Shown in pieces: positions 12,401-19,577 of a stretch of DNA of 25,215 nucleotides (its first letter is position 1; each line of letters opens with the position of its first letter). This DNA is from Collinsella sp. (GTDB taxonomy: Bacteria; Actinomycetota; Coriobacteriia; Coriobacteriales; Coriobacteriaceae), in contig JAIJJM010000004.1 in the NCBI GenBank assembly GCA_022728415.1, positions 1 through 25,215 of the forward strand, in the 5' to 3' direction. The notes beneath the pieces are model-generated. The model made no database searches and had not been told where the DNA came from. It saw only the letters and a program-made list of their open reading frames with translations. The translations under genes and the position numbers were made by a program.

Positions 12401-15400
12401 TGGTTGATGCCGACGGGCAGCAGCGAATCCTGGCGACAACGCCGGAGTATCACATCCCGCGTGACGATCTGCGCGCGCTTTCCCCGGAAGAACAGCGCAT
12501 CGCGCTGGAAAAACGGCGGCATGAACTGAGCTATCGCGTTTTGCCTGCCGACCAGTGGCCTCTTTTTGAGCTGGTGGTCAGCGAAATCGACGATTGCCAT
12601 TACCGTCTGCATATGAACCTCGACCTTTTGCAGTTTGATGTGCAGAGTTTTAAAGTCATGATGGACGACCTGGCGCAGGTCTGGCGCGGTGAAACGCTGG
12701 CGCCGCTCGCTATTACCTTCCGTGATTATGTGATGGCTGAACAGGCGCGCCGACAGACATCGGCATGGCACGATGCCTGGGATTACTGGCAGGAAAAACT
12801 GCCGCAACTGCCCTTAGCGCCAGAGCTGCCGGTGGTTGAGACGCCCCCGGAAACGCCACACTTCACCACCTTCAAATCGACGATCGGCAAGACAGAATGG
12901 CAGGCCGTGAAACAGCGCTGGCAGCAGCAAGGCGTCACACCGTCTGCCGCGCTGCTCACGCTGTTTGCCGCTACCCTTGAGCGCTGGAGCCGTACCACAA
13001 CATTTACGCTGAACCTGACGTTCTTCAATCGCCAGCCGATCCATCCGCAAATCAACCAGTTGATTGGTGATTTTACCTCCGTCACGCTGGTTGATTTTAA
13101 CTTCTCAGCGCCGGTGACGTTGCAAGAGCAGATGCAACAGACCCAACAGCGCCTCTGGCAAAACATGGCGCACAGTGAAATGAACGGTGTTGAGGTGATC
13201 CGTGAGCTGGGCCGCCTGCGCGGATCACAACGTCAACCGCTGATGCCGGTAGTGTTTACCAGTATGCTGGGGATGACGCTGGAAGGCATGACTATCGATC
13301 AGGCGATGAGCCATCTGTTCGGCGAACCCTGCTATGTATTCACGCAAACGCCGCAGGTCTGGCTGGATCATCAGGTCATGGAGAGCAACGGCGAGTTGAT
13401 GTTTAGCTGGTACTGCATGGACAACGTGCTGGAACCCGGCGCTGCCGAGGCGATGTTTAATGACTATTGCGCCATCCTGCAAGCCGTCATCGCCGCCCCT
13501 GAAAGCCTGAAGACTCTCGCCAGCGGCATCGCCAGGCACATTCCCCGCCGACGCTGGCCGCTGAACGCGCAGGCGGACTACGACCTGCGGGATATTGAGC
13601 AGGCGACGCTCGAATACCCCGGCATCCGGCAGGCCAGAGCGGAAATAACCGAACAGGGCGCGTTGACGCTGGATATCGTGATGGCCGACGATCCTTCGCC
13701 ATCAGCGGCGATGCCTGATGAGCACGAACTTACCCAACTGGCGCTGCCGTTGCCTGAGCAGGCGCAGCTTGATGAGCTGGAGGCGACCTGGCGCTGGCTG
13801 GAGGCGCGTGCGCTACAGGGGATCGCGGCTACGCTAAATCGTCACGGCCTGTTTACCACGCCGGAGATCGCCCATCGCTTTAGCGCAATAGTACAGGCGC
13901 TGTCCGCGCAAGCGTCTCACCAGCGTCTGCTGCGCCAGTGGCTACAGTGTCTGACGGAAAGAGAGTGGTTAATCCGCGAAGGTGAAAGCTGGCGCTGCCG
14001 CATTCCGCTCAGCGAGATTCCTGAGCCTCAGGAAGCGTGCCCGCAAAGCCAATGGAGCCAGGCGCTGGCGCAGTATCTGGAAACCTGCATCGCCCGGCAC
14101 GACGCCCTCTTCTCCGGGCAGTGTTCTCCGCTGGAATTGCTGTTCAACGAGCAGCATCGCGTTACCGACGCGCTGTATCGCGACAACCCCGCCAGCGCCT
14201 GTCTGAATCGCTATACCGCGCAGATTGCCGCCTTGTGCAGCGCAGAACGGATTCTGGAGGTTGGCGCCGGAACCGCAGCCACTACCGCGCCGGTGCTGAA
14301 GGCCACGCGGAACACGCGACAGTCGTACCACTTCACGGACGTCTCCGCGCAGTTCCTCAATGACGCCAGAGCCCGTTTCCATGATGAATCGCTGGTGTCT
14401 TATGCCTTGTTCGACATCAACCAGCCGCTGGATTTCACCGCCCACCCGGAGGCGGGTTACGACCTGATCGTTGCCGTCAATGTGCTCCACGACGCCAGCC
14501 ATGTCGTCCAGACGTTGCGCAGATTAAAACTGTTGCTGAAAGCCGGCGGACGTTTGCTGATCGTTGAAGCGACGGAGCGAAACAGCGTATTCCAGCTGGC
14601 GAGCGTGGGCTTTATTGAGGGATTAAGCGGATACCGCGATTTCCGCCGCCGGGATGAGAAACCGATGCTCACCCGCTCCGCATGGCAGGAGGTTCTCGTT
14701 CAGGCCGGGTTTGCAAACGAGCTGGCGTGGCCCGCGCAGGAATCGTCGCCGCTGCGCCAGCATCTGCTGGTAGCGCGTTCGCCTGGCGTAAATCGCCCGG
14801 ATAAAAAAGCCGTGAGCCGCTATTTACAGCAGCGCTTTGGCACCGGTCTGCCCATTTTACAGATCCGGCAAAGAGAAGCGTTATTTACGCCGCTGCATGC
14901 CCCGTCTGATGCGCCGACTGAGCCAGCCAAACCCACGCCAGTTGCCGGGGGGAATCCGGCGCTGGAAAAACAGGTGGCTGAACTCTGGCAATCGCTGCTG
15001 TCTCGCCCCGTGGCAAGGCATCACGACTTTTTCGAACTGGGCGGCGACAGCCTGATGGCGACAAGGATGGTCGCGCAGCTAAACCGGAGAGGGATTGCCA
15101 GGGCTAACCTTCAGGATCTGTTCAGCCATTCGACGCTGAGCGACTTCTGCGCCCATCTACAGGCGGCTACGTCAGGAGAGGACAACCCGATACCCCTTTG
15201 CCAGGGCGACGGTGAGGAAACCCTGTTTGTCTTCCACGCTTCAGACGGCGATATCAGCGCCTGGCTGCCGCTCGCTAGCGCGTTGAACAGGCGCGTTTTC
15301 GGCCTGCAAGCAAAATCGCCGCAGCGCTTTGCCACGCTCGACCAGATGATCGATGAGTATGTCGGGTGCATCCGTCGTCAGCAGCCTCACGGCCCTTATG

Positions 15401-15969
15401 TGCTGGCGGGTTGGTCGTATGGCGCGTTTCTTGCGGCGGGCGCCGCACAACGCCTGTACGCCAAAGGCGAGCAGGTTCGGATGGTGTTAATCGATCCCGT
15501 GTGCCGACAGGATTTCTGTTGCGAAAACCGGGCGGCCCTGCTGCGCCTGTTAGCCGAAGGACAAACGCCTCTGGCACTGCCCGAACATTTCGACCAGCAG
15601 ACGCCCGACAGCCAGCTTGCCGACTTTATCAGCCTCGCTAAAACGGCCGGTATGGTGTCGCAAAACCTGACGCTGCAAGCGGCAGAAACGTGGCTCGACA
15701 ACATCGCGCATCTGCTGCGTTTACTGACTGAGCATACGCCGGGCGAAAGCGTTCCGGTCCCCTGTCTCATGGTGTATGCCGCCGGGAGACCCGCGCGCTG
15801 GACGCCAGCAGAAACCGAGTGGCAGGGCTGGATAAACAACGCCGACGACGCTGTGATTGAAGCCAGCCACTGGCAAATCATGATGGAAGCCCCCCACGTT
15901 CAGGCTTGTGCGCAACACATTACGCGCTGGCTTTGCGCAACCTCAACGCAACCGGAGAACACGTTATGA
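6478..15969 (+). CDS. irp1: Yersiniabactin polyketide/peptide synthase HMWP1
   Basis: Hybrid polyketide/peptide synthase of 3163 residues, the known HMWP1 length. It extends the HMWP2 product by a malonyl unit and a third cysteine, then releases yersiniabactin. Domains in order: ketosynthase (TACSSS, Cys198; His334 in ETHGTGT; His373 in NMGHLD); acyltransferase (GHSVGEF, Ser641); C-methyltransferase (LEVGGGTGGTT near 1093); ketoreductase (VTGAFGGLG near 1562, SSAAATLG near 1684); acyl carrier (GMDSLL, Ser1853); cyclisation domain (Asp2049-Asp2054); second methyltransferase (LEVGAGTAATT near 2593); peptidyl carrier (GGDSLM, Ser2858); thioesterase (GWSYGAF, Ser2980). It has no adenylation domain, so HMWP2 must load Ser2858 in trans. 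The ketoreductase has His1698 where the catalytic Tyr normally sits. The ATG follows an 87-bp gap with only a weak purine-rich site. The TGA overlaps the ybtU start. Confidence 0.98.
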   Translation: MDNLRFSSAPTADSIDASIAQHYPDCEPVAVIGYACHFPESPDGETFWQNLLEGRECSRRFTREELLAVGLDAAIIDDPHYVNIGTVLDNADCFDATLFGYSRQEAESMDPQQRLFLQAVWHALEHAGYAPGAVPHKTGVFASSRMSTYPGREALNVTEVAQVKGLQSLMGNDKDYIATRAAYKLNLHGPALSVQTACSSSLVAVHLACESLRAGESDMAVAGGVALSFPQQAGYRYQPGMIFSPDGHCRPFDASAEGTWAGNGLGCVVLRRLRDALLSGDPIISVILSSAVNNDGNRKVGYTAPSVAGQQAVIEEALMLAAIDDRQVGYIETHGTGTPLGDAIEIEALRNVYAPRPQDQRCALGSVKSNMGHLDTAAGIAGLLKTVLAVSRGQIPPLLNFHTPNPALKLEESPFTIPVSAQAWQDEMRYAGVSSFGIGGTNCHMIVASLPDALNARLPNTDSGRKSTALLLSAASDSALRRLATDYAGALRENADASSLAFTALHARRLDLPFRLAAPLNRETAEALSAWASEKSGALVYSGHGASGKQVWLFTGQGSHWRTMGQTMYQHSTAFADTLDRCFSACSEMLTPSLREAMFNPDSAQLDNMAWAQPAIVAFEIAMAAHWRAEGLKPDFAIGHSVGEFAAAVVCGHYTIEQVMPLVFRRGALMQQCASGAMVAVFADEDTLMPLARQFELDLAANNGTQHTVFSGPEARLAVFCATLSQHDINYRRLSVTGAAHSALLEPILDRFQDACAGLHAEPGQIPIISTLTADVIDESTLNQADYWRRHMRQPVRFIQSIQVAHQLGTRVFLEMGPDAQLVACGQREYRDNAYWIASARRNKEASDVLNQALLQLYAAGVALPWADLLAGDGQRIAAPCYPFDTERYWKERVSPACEPADAALSAGLEVASRAATALDLPRLEALKQCATRLHAIYVDQLVQRCTGDAIENGVDAMTIMRRGRLLPRYQQLLQRLLNNCVVDGDYRCTDGRYVRARPIEHQQRESLLTELAGYCEGFQAIPDTIARAGDRLYEMMSGAEEPVAIIFPQSASDGVEVLYQEFSFGRYFNQIAAGVLRGIVQTRQPRQPLRILEVGGGTGGTTAWLLPELNGVPALEYHFTDISALFTRRAQQKFADYDFVKYSELDLEKEAQSQGFQAQSYDLIVAANVIHATRHIGRTLDNLRPLLKPGGRLLMREITQPMRLFDFVFGPLVLPLQDLDAREGELFLTTAQWQQQCRHAGFSKVAWLPQDGSPTAGMSEHIILATLPGQAVSAVTFTAPSEPVLGQALTDNGDYLADWSDCAGQPEQFNARWQEAWRLLSQRHGDALPVEPPPVAAPEWLGKVRLSWQNKAFSRGQMRVEARHPAGEWLPLSPAAPLPAPQTHYQWRWTPLNVASIDHPLTFSFSAGTLARSDELAQYGIIHDPHASSRLMIVEESEDTLALAEKVIAALTASAAGLIVVTRRAWRVEENEALSASHHALWALLRVAANEQPERLLAAIDLAENTPWETLHQGLSAVSLSQRWLAARGDTLWLPSLSPNTGCAAELPANVFTGDSRWHLVTGAFGGLGRLAVNWLREKGARRIALLAPRVDESWLRDVEGGQTRVCRCDVGDAGQLATVLDDLAANGGIAGAIHAAGVLADAPLQELDDHQLAAVFAVKAQAASQLLQTLRNHDGRYLILYSSAAATLGAPGQSAHALACGYLDGLAQQFSTLDAPKTLSVAWGAWGESGRAATPEMLATLASRGMGALSDAEGCWHLEQAVMRGAPWRLAMRVFTDKMPPLQQALFNISATEKAATPVIPPADDNAFNGSLSDETAVMAWLKKRIAVQLRLSDPASLHPNQDLLQLGMDSLLFLELSSDIQHYLGVRINAERAWQDLSPHGLTQLICSKPEATPAASQPEVLRHDADERYAPFPLTPIQHAYWLGRTHLIGYGGVACHVLFEWDKRHDEFDLAILEKAWNQLIARHDMLRMVVDADGQQRILATTPEYHIPRDDLRALSPEEQRIALEKRRHELSYRVLPADQWPLFELVVSEIDDCHYRLHMNLDLLQFDVQSFKVMMDDLAQVWRGETLAPLAITFRDYVMAEQARRQTSAWHDAWDYWQEKLPQLPLAPELPVVETPPETPHFTTFKSTIGKTEWQAVKQRWQQQGVTPSAALLTLFAATLERWSRTTTFTLNLTFFNRQPIHPQINQLIGDFTSVTLVDFNFSAPVTLQEQMQQTQQRLWQNMAHSEMNGVEVIRELGRLRGSQRQPLMPVVFTSMLGMTLEGMTIDQAMSHLFGEPCYVFTQTPQVWLDHQVMESNGELMFSWYCMDNVLEPGAAEAMFNDYCAILQAVIAAPESLKTLASGIARHIPRRRWPLNAQADYDLRDIEQATLEYPGIRQARAEITEQGALTLDIVMADDPSPSAAMPDEHELTQLALPLPEQAQLDELEATWRWLEARALQGIAATLNRHGLFTTPEIAHRFSAIVQALSAQASHQRLLRQWLQCLTEREWLIREGESWRCRIPLSEIPEPQEACPQSQWSQALAQYLETCIARHDALFSGQCSPLELLFNEQHRVTDALYRDNPASACLNRYTAQIAALCSAERILEVGAGTAATTAPVLKATRNTRQSYHFTDVSAQFLNDARARFHDESLVSYALFDINQPLDFTAHPEAGYDLIVAVNVLHDASHVVQTLRRLKLLLKAGGRLLIVEATERNSVFQLASVGFIEGLSGYRDFRRRDEKPMLTRSAWQEVLVQAGFANELAWPAQESSPLRQHLLVARSPGVNRPDKKAVSRYLQQRFGTGLPILQIRQREALFTPLHAPSDAPTEPAKPTPVAGGNPALEKQVAELWQSLLSRPVARHHDFFELGGDSLMATRMVAQLNRRGIARANLQDLFSHSTLSDFCAHLQAATSGEDNPIPLCQGDGEETLFVFHASDGDISAWLPLASALNRRVFGLQAKSPQRFATLDQMIDEYVGCIRRQQPHGPYVLAGWSYGAFLAAGAAQRLYAKGEQVRMVLIDPVCRQDFCCENRAALLRLLAEGQTPLALPEHFDQQTPDSQLADFISLAKTAGMVSQNLTLQAAETWLDNIAHLLRLLTEHTPGESVPVPCLMVYAAGRPARWTPAETEWQGWINNADDAVIEASHWQIMMEAPHVQACAQHITRWLCATSTQPENTL

Positions 15970-17066
15970 TGCCGTCCGCCTCCCCAAAACAACGCGTACT
16001 GATTGTGGGCGCCAAATTTGGCGAAATGTACCTGAATGCCTTTATGCAGCCCCTGGAGGGGCTGGAACTGGTCGGCCTGCTGGCGCAGGGAAGCGCCCGT
16101 TCAAGAGAGCTGGCTCATGCGTTTGGCATTCCGCTGTATACCTCGCCGGAACAGATAACCAGGATGCCGGATATCGCCTGTATTGTCGTGCGTTCGACCG
16201 TCGCCGGAGGAACCGGTACGCAGCTTGCCAGACACTTTCTGACGCGCGGCGTACACGTCATTCAGGAGCATCCCCTCCACCCGGATGACATCAGTTCCTT
16301 ACAAACGCTGGCGCAGGAACAGGGCTGCTGCTATTGGGTAAACACGTTTTATCCGCATACGCGCGCGGGACGCACATGGCTTCGCGATGCGCAGCAGCTG
16401 CGTCGCTGCCTGGCTAAGACGCCGCCGGTAGTCCACGCCACCACCAGCCGACAGTTGCTCTACTCCACTCTGGATTTGTTGTTGCTGGCTCTGGGCGTTG
16501 ATGCCGCCGCCGTGGAGTGCGACGTGGTTGGCAGCTTTAGCGATTTTCACTGTCTGAGACTCTTCTGGCCGGAGGGAGAAGCCTGCCTGCTGCTTCAGCG
16601 CTATCTCGATCCTGACGATCCAGATATGCATAGCCTTATCATGCACCGCCTGCTGCTGGGCTGGCCGGAAGGTCATCTTTCGCTGGAGGCGAGCTACGGC
16701 CCCGTCATTTGGTCATCCAGTCTGTATGTCGCAGACCATCAGCAGAACCCCCACAGTCTCTGGCGCAGACCGGAGATCCTGCGCGATCTGCCGGGTCTGA
16801 CGCGCAGCGCGGCGCCCCTGAGCTGGCGCGACTGCTGCGAAACCGTCGGGCCGGAGGGCGTCAGCTGGTTGCTACACCAGTTGCGCAGCAATCTGGCGGG
16901 CGAACATCCACCAGCGGCCTGCCAAAGCGTACATCAGATCGCGTTATCACGTTTATGGCAGCAGATTTTACGTAAGACCGGCAATGCGGAGATCAGACGC
17001 CTGACGCCGCCGCACCACGACCGGTTAGCCGGTTTCTACAACGATGATGATAAGGAGGCGCTGTGA
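15966..17066 (+). CDS. ybtU: Thiazolinyl imine reductase YbtU
   Basis: Also called irp3. NADPH-dependent reductase that converts the middle thiazoline ring of the enzyme-bound intermediate to thiazolidine. The N-terminus has a dinucleotide-binding strand and loop (RVLIVGAKFGEMY, from about residue 10), and the protein resembles the Gfo/Idh/MocA oxidoreductase fold. The EHPLHP segment at about 101-106 lies where that family has its EKP-type motif; its first His is the residue I recall as the proposed proton donor (His101 in Yersinia numbering). The start at 15966 overlaps the irp1 stop in ATGA and gives 366 residues, the known length; an in-frame start at 15906 lies inside irp1 and is less likely. 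The overlap suggests translational coupling to irp1. Confidence 0.95.
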   Translation: MMPSASPKQRVLIVGAKFGEMYLNAFMQPLEGLELVGLLAQGSARSRELAHAFGIPLYTSPEQITRMPDIACIVVRSTVAGGTGTQLARHFLTRGVHVIQEHPLHPDDISSLQTLAQEQGCCYWVNTFYPHTRAGRTWLRDAQQLRRCLAKTPPVVHATTSRQLLYSTLDLLLLALGVDAAAVECDVVGSFSDFHCLRLFWPEGEACLLLQRYLDPDDPDMHSLIMHRLLLGWPEGHLSLEASYGPVIWSSSLYVADHQQNPHSLWRRPEILRDLPGLTRSAAPLSWRDCCETVGPEGVSWLLHQLRSNLAGEHPPAACQSVHQIALSRLWQQILRKTGNAEIRRLTPPHHDRLAGFYNDDDKEAL

Positions 17067-17866
17067 CGCAATCTGCAATGTGCATCCCGCTGTGGCCCGC
17101 CCGGAACGGCAATACTGCGCATCTGGTCATGTGCCCTTTCGCTGGCGGCAGCAGTAGCGCGTTTCGCCACTGGCAAGCTGAGCAACTGGCTGATTGCGCG
17201 CTTTCTCTGGTGACCTGGCCGGGGCGCGATCGCCTTCGCCATCTGGAACCGCTCAGAAGCATTACACAACTGGCGGCACTGCTGGCGAACGAGCTGGAAG
17301 CATCCGTATCGCCTGACACGCCGCTTTTACTCGCCGGGCACAGCATGGGGGCGCAGGTGGCGTTTGAAACCTGCCGACTTCTGGAGCAACGGGGGCTTGC
17401 GCCACAAGGACTGATTATTTCCGGGTGCCATGCCCCGCATCTGCATTCTGAACGCCAGCTCAGCCATCGCGATGATGCCGACTTTATCGCTGAGCTGATA
17501 GACATTGGCGGATGTTCTCCTGAACTGCGGGAAAACCAGGAATTAATGTCGCTGTTTCTTCCTCTTCTGCGCGCTGATTTTTACGCCACCGAGAGCTATC
17601 ACTACGACTCGCCCGACGTCTGTCCGCCGCTGCGCACGTCTGCGCTGTTATTGTGCGGCAGCCACGATCGCGAAGCCTCCTGGCAGCAGGTCGATGCCTG
17701 GCGTCAGTGGCTGAGCCACGTTACAGGCCCGGTGGTGATTGACGGCGATCATTTCTATCCCATTCAACAAGCCCGGTCCTTTTTTACGCAGATTGTCCGC
17801 CATTTTCCCCACGCATTTTCTGCAATGACCGCGTTGCAAAAACAGCCCAGTACTTCAGAAAGGTGA
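17063..17866 (+). CDS. ybtT: Type II (editing) thioesterase YbtT
   Basis: Also called irp4. Stand-alone alpha/beta-hydrolase that clears wrongly loaded or stalled groups from the carrier domains of HMWP1 and HMWP2. The nucleophile elbow GHSMGAQ places Ser94. The C-terminal DGDHFY places His230, and GSHDRE is a candidate region for the acid. The length of 267 residues fits type II thioesterases of siderophore clusters. The start is GTG at 17063, overlapping the ybtU stop in GTGA, with a strong AAGGAGG at 17052-17058. The internal ATG at 17081 has no comparable site. Confidence 0.94.
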   Translation: MTQSAMCIPLWPARNGNTAHLVMCPFAGGSSSAFRHWQAEQLADCALSLVTWPGRDRLRHLEPLRSITQLAALLANELEASVSPDTPLLLAGHSMGAQVAFETCRLLEQRGLAPQGLIISGCHAPHLHSERQLSHRDDADFIAELIDIGGCSPELRENQELMSLFLPLLRADFYATESYHYDSPDVCPPLRTSALLLCGSHDREASWQQVDAWRQWLSHVTGPVVIDGDHFYPIQQARSFFTQIVRHFPHAFSAMTALQKQPSTSER

Positions 17867-17869
17867 CGC

Positions 17870-19447
17870 ATGAATTCTTCCTTTGAATCTCTGATTGAAC
17901 AGTATCCCTTACCCATTGCCGAACAGTTGCGCCACTGGGCGGCCCGTTATGCCTCGCGAATTGCCGTCGTTGATGCAAAGGGGTCGTTAACCTACAGCGC
18001 GCTTGATGCACAAGTTGACGAACTTGCCGCAGGTCTGTCATCACTGGGTTTGCGTTCGGGGGAGCATGTAATTGTGCAGCTTCCCAACGACAACGCGTTT
18101 GTTACCCTGCTGTTCGCCTTGTTAAGACTGGGCGTTATCCCCGTGCTGGCGATGCCCTCGCAACGGGCTCTGGATATCGACGCGCTGATTGAGCTGGCGC
18201 AACCCGTCGCTTACGTTATTCACGGGGAAAACCACGCAGAGCTGGCCCGACAGATGGCGCACAAACACGCCTGCTTGCGTCATGTTCTGGTCGCTGGAGA
18301 GACCGTGAGCGACGATTTTACGCCGCTCTTCTCCCTTCACGGTGAGCGACAGGCATGGCCGCAGCCTGATGTTTCCGCCACCGCGTTGTTGTTGCTCTCA
18401 GGCGGCACAACCGGCACGCCCAAACTCATCCCGCGCCGACATGCCGACTATAGCTATAACTTCAGCGCTTCTGCTGAACTGTGCGGCATCAGCCAACAGA
18501 GCGTGTATCTCGCCGTCCTCCCGGTGGCGCATAACTTTCCGCTGGCCTGCCCCGGTATTCTGGGAACGCTTGCCTGCGGCGGAAAAGTGGTGCTGACCGA
18601 CAGCGCCAGCTGTGATGAGGTGATGCCTTTAATCGCGCAGGAAAGAGTGACTCACGTCGCCCTGGTTCCGGCGCTGGCGCAATTATGGGTGCAGGCCAGG
18701 GAGTGGGAAGACAGCGACCTTTCGTCGCTGCGCGTCATTCAGGCAGGCGGCGCCCGGCTCGACCCGACGCTTGCTGAGCAGGTTATCGCCACCTTTGACT
18801 GTACCCTGCAACAGGTTTTCGGTATGGCGGAAGGCCTGCTCTGTTTTACCCGGCTGGACGATCCGCATGCCACCATTCTCCACAGCCAGGGGCGCCCGTT
18901 GTCCCCTCTGGATGAAATCCGCATCGTTGATCAAGACGAGAACGACGTCGCGCCGGGCGAAACCGGGCAATTGTTAACGCGCGGCCCTTATACCATTTCG
19001 GGCTATTACCGCGCCCCTGCCCACAACGCGCAGGCCTTTACCGCGCAAGGGTTTTACCGCACAGGCGACAATGTCAGGCTGGATGAGGTGGGGAACCTGC
19101 ACGTTGAGGGACGCATAAAAGAGCAGATCAACCGCGCCGGAGAAAAAATAGCCGCGGCTGAAGTGGAATCGGCACTGCTGCGTTTAGCGGAAGTGCAAGA
19201 TTGCGCGGTGGTCGCCGCGCCGGACACGCTGCTTGGCGAGCGGATTTGCGCGTTTATCATCGCGCAGCAGGTGCCAACTGACTATCAGCAGTTGCGTCAA
19301 CAACTGACCCGTATGGGGCTCAGCGCGTGGAAAATTCCTGACCAAATCGAGTTTCTGGACCACTGGCCGCTCACCGCCGTCGGCAAGATAGACAAAAAAC
19401 GCCTGACGGCTCTCGCCGTCGACCGTTATCGCCATTCTGCCCAATAA
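17870..19447 (+). CDS. ybtE: Salicyl-AMP ligase YbtE
   Basis: Also called irp5. It activates salicylate with ATP and transfers it to the aryl carrier Ser52 of HMWP2. The 525-residue protein belongs to the aryl-acid adenylation family (EntE, DhbE). Visible motifs: phosphate loop LLSGGTTGTPKLIPR from about 175; HNFPLACPG, typical of the aryl-acid enzymes; VFGMAEG; YRTGDN; the hinge region GRIKEQINRAGEKI; and the catalytic lysine Lys506 in AVGKIDKK. The ATG is 3 bases after the ybtT stop, with AAAGGTGA as a modest ribosome site. It is the last gene of the irp2 operon. I see no hairpin terminator between it and fyuA, so some read-through is possible. Salicylate would come from ybtS, which is outside the window. 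Confidence 0.96.
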   Translation: MNSSFESLIEQYPLPIAEQLRHWAARYASRIAVVDAKGSLTYSALDAQVDELAAGLSSLGLRSGEHVIVQLPNDNAFVTLLFALLRLGVIPVLAMPSQRALDIDALIELAQPVAYVIHGENHAELARQMAHKHACLRHVLVAGETVSDDFTPLFSLHGERQAWPQPDVSATALLLLSGGTTGTPKLIPRRHADYSYNFSASAELCGISQQSVYLAVLPVAHNFPLACPGILGTLACGGKVVLTDSASCDEVMPLIAQERVTHVALVPALAQLWVQAREWEDSDLSSLRVIQAGGARLDPTLAEQVIATFDCTLQQVFGMAEGLLCFTRLDDPHATILHSQGRPLSPLDEIRIVDQDENDVAPGETGQLLTRGPYTISGYYRAPAHNAQAFTAQGFYRTGDNVRLDEVGNLHVEGRIKEQINRAGEKIAAAEVESALLRLAEVQDCAVVAAPDTLLGERICAFIIAQQVPTDYQQLRQQLTRMGLSAWKIPDQIEFLDHWPLTAVGKIDKKRLTALAVDRYRHSAQ

Positions 19448-19457
19448 GCGCAAACCG

Positions 19458-19491
19458 ACCCGAAACAGGTTGAAATAAACCCGTTTCGGGT
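19458..19491 (+). promoter_or_regulatory. Likely YbtA operator at the fyuA promoter
   Basis: Left arm ACCCGAAACAGG (19458-19469) pairs with right arm CCCGTTTCGGGT (19480-19491) with one mismatch and a 10-base spacer, the same geometry as upstream of irp2. The right half and adjoining bases (19473-19495) are identical to bases 190-212 at irp2. A TATCAT hexamer at 19513-19518 is a candidate -10, again about 22 bases past the right arm. This supports a separate, YbtA-activated fyuA promoter. Confidence 0.75.
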
Positions 19492-19503
19492 AGCACTACT
19501 ATT

Positions 19504-19522
19504 AGAAATAGTTATCATTTTC
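19504..19522 (+). promoter_or_regulatory. Fur-box-like sequence upstream of fyuA
   Basis: About 12 of 19 positions match the classical Fur box, with the best match in the right half (ATCATTTTC). It overlaps the candidate -10 hexamer, a position suited to repression. Fur control of fyuA/psn is established. The register is a manual estimate. Confidence 0.5.
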
Positions 19523-19577
19523 AATTCACCATTGTCGGTATTTTTGGCGTTTCGCCGTCTTACAGGGACTCACAACA

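Noticed and set aside
11992..12807. 271-codon open frame on the minus strand across the carrier/cyclisation part of irp1
   Set aside because: It is a shadow of a high-GC coding region, with no ribosome site or recognisable domain, and lies wholly inside the certain irp1 gene.
15906..15965. Upstream start for ybtU inside irp1
   Set aside because: The ATGA overlap at 15966 gives the known 366 residues and is typical of coupled genes.
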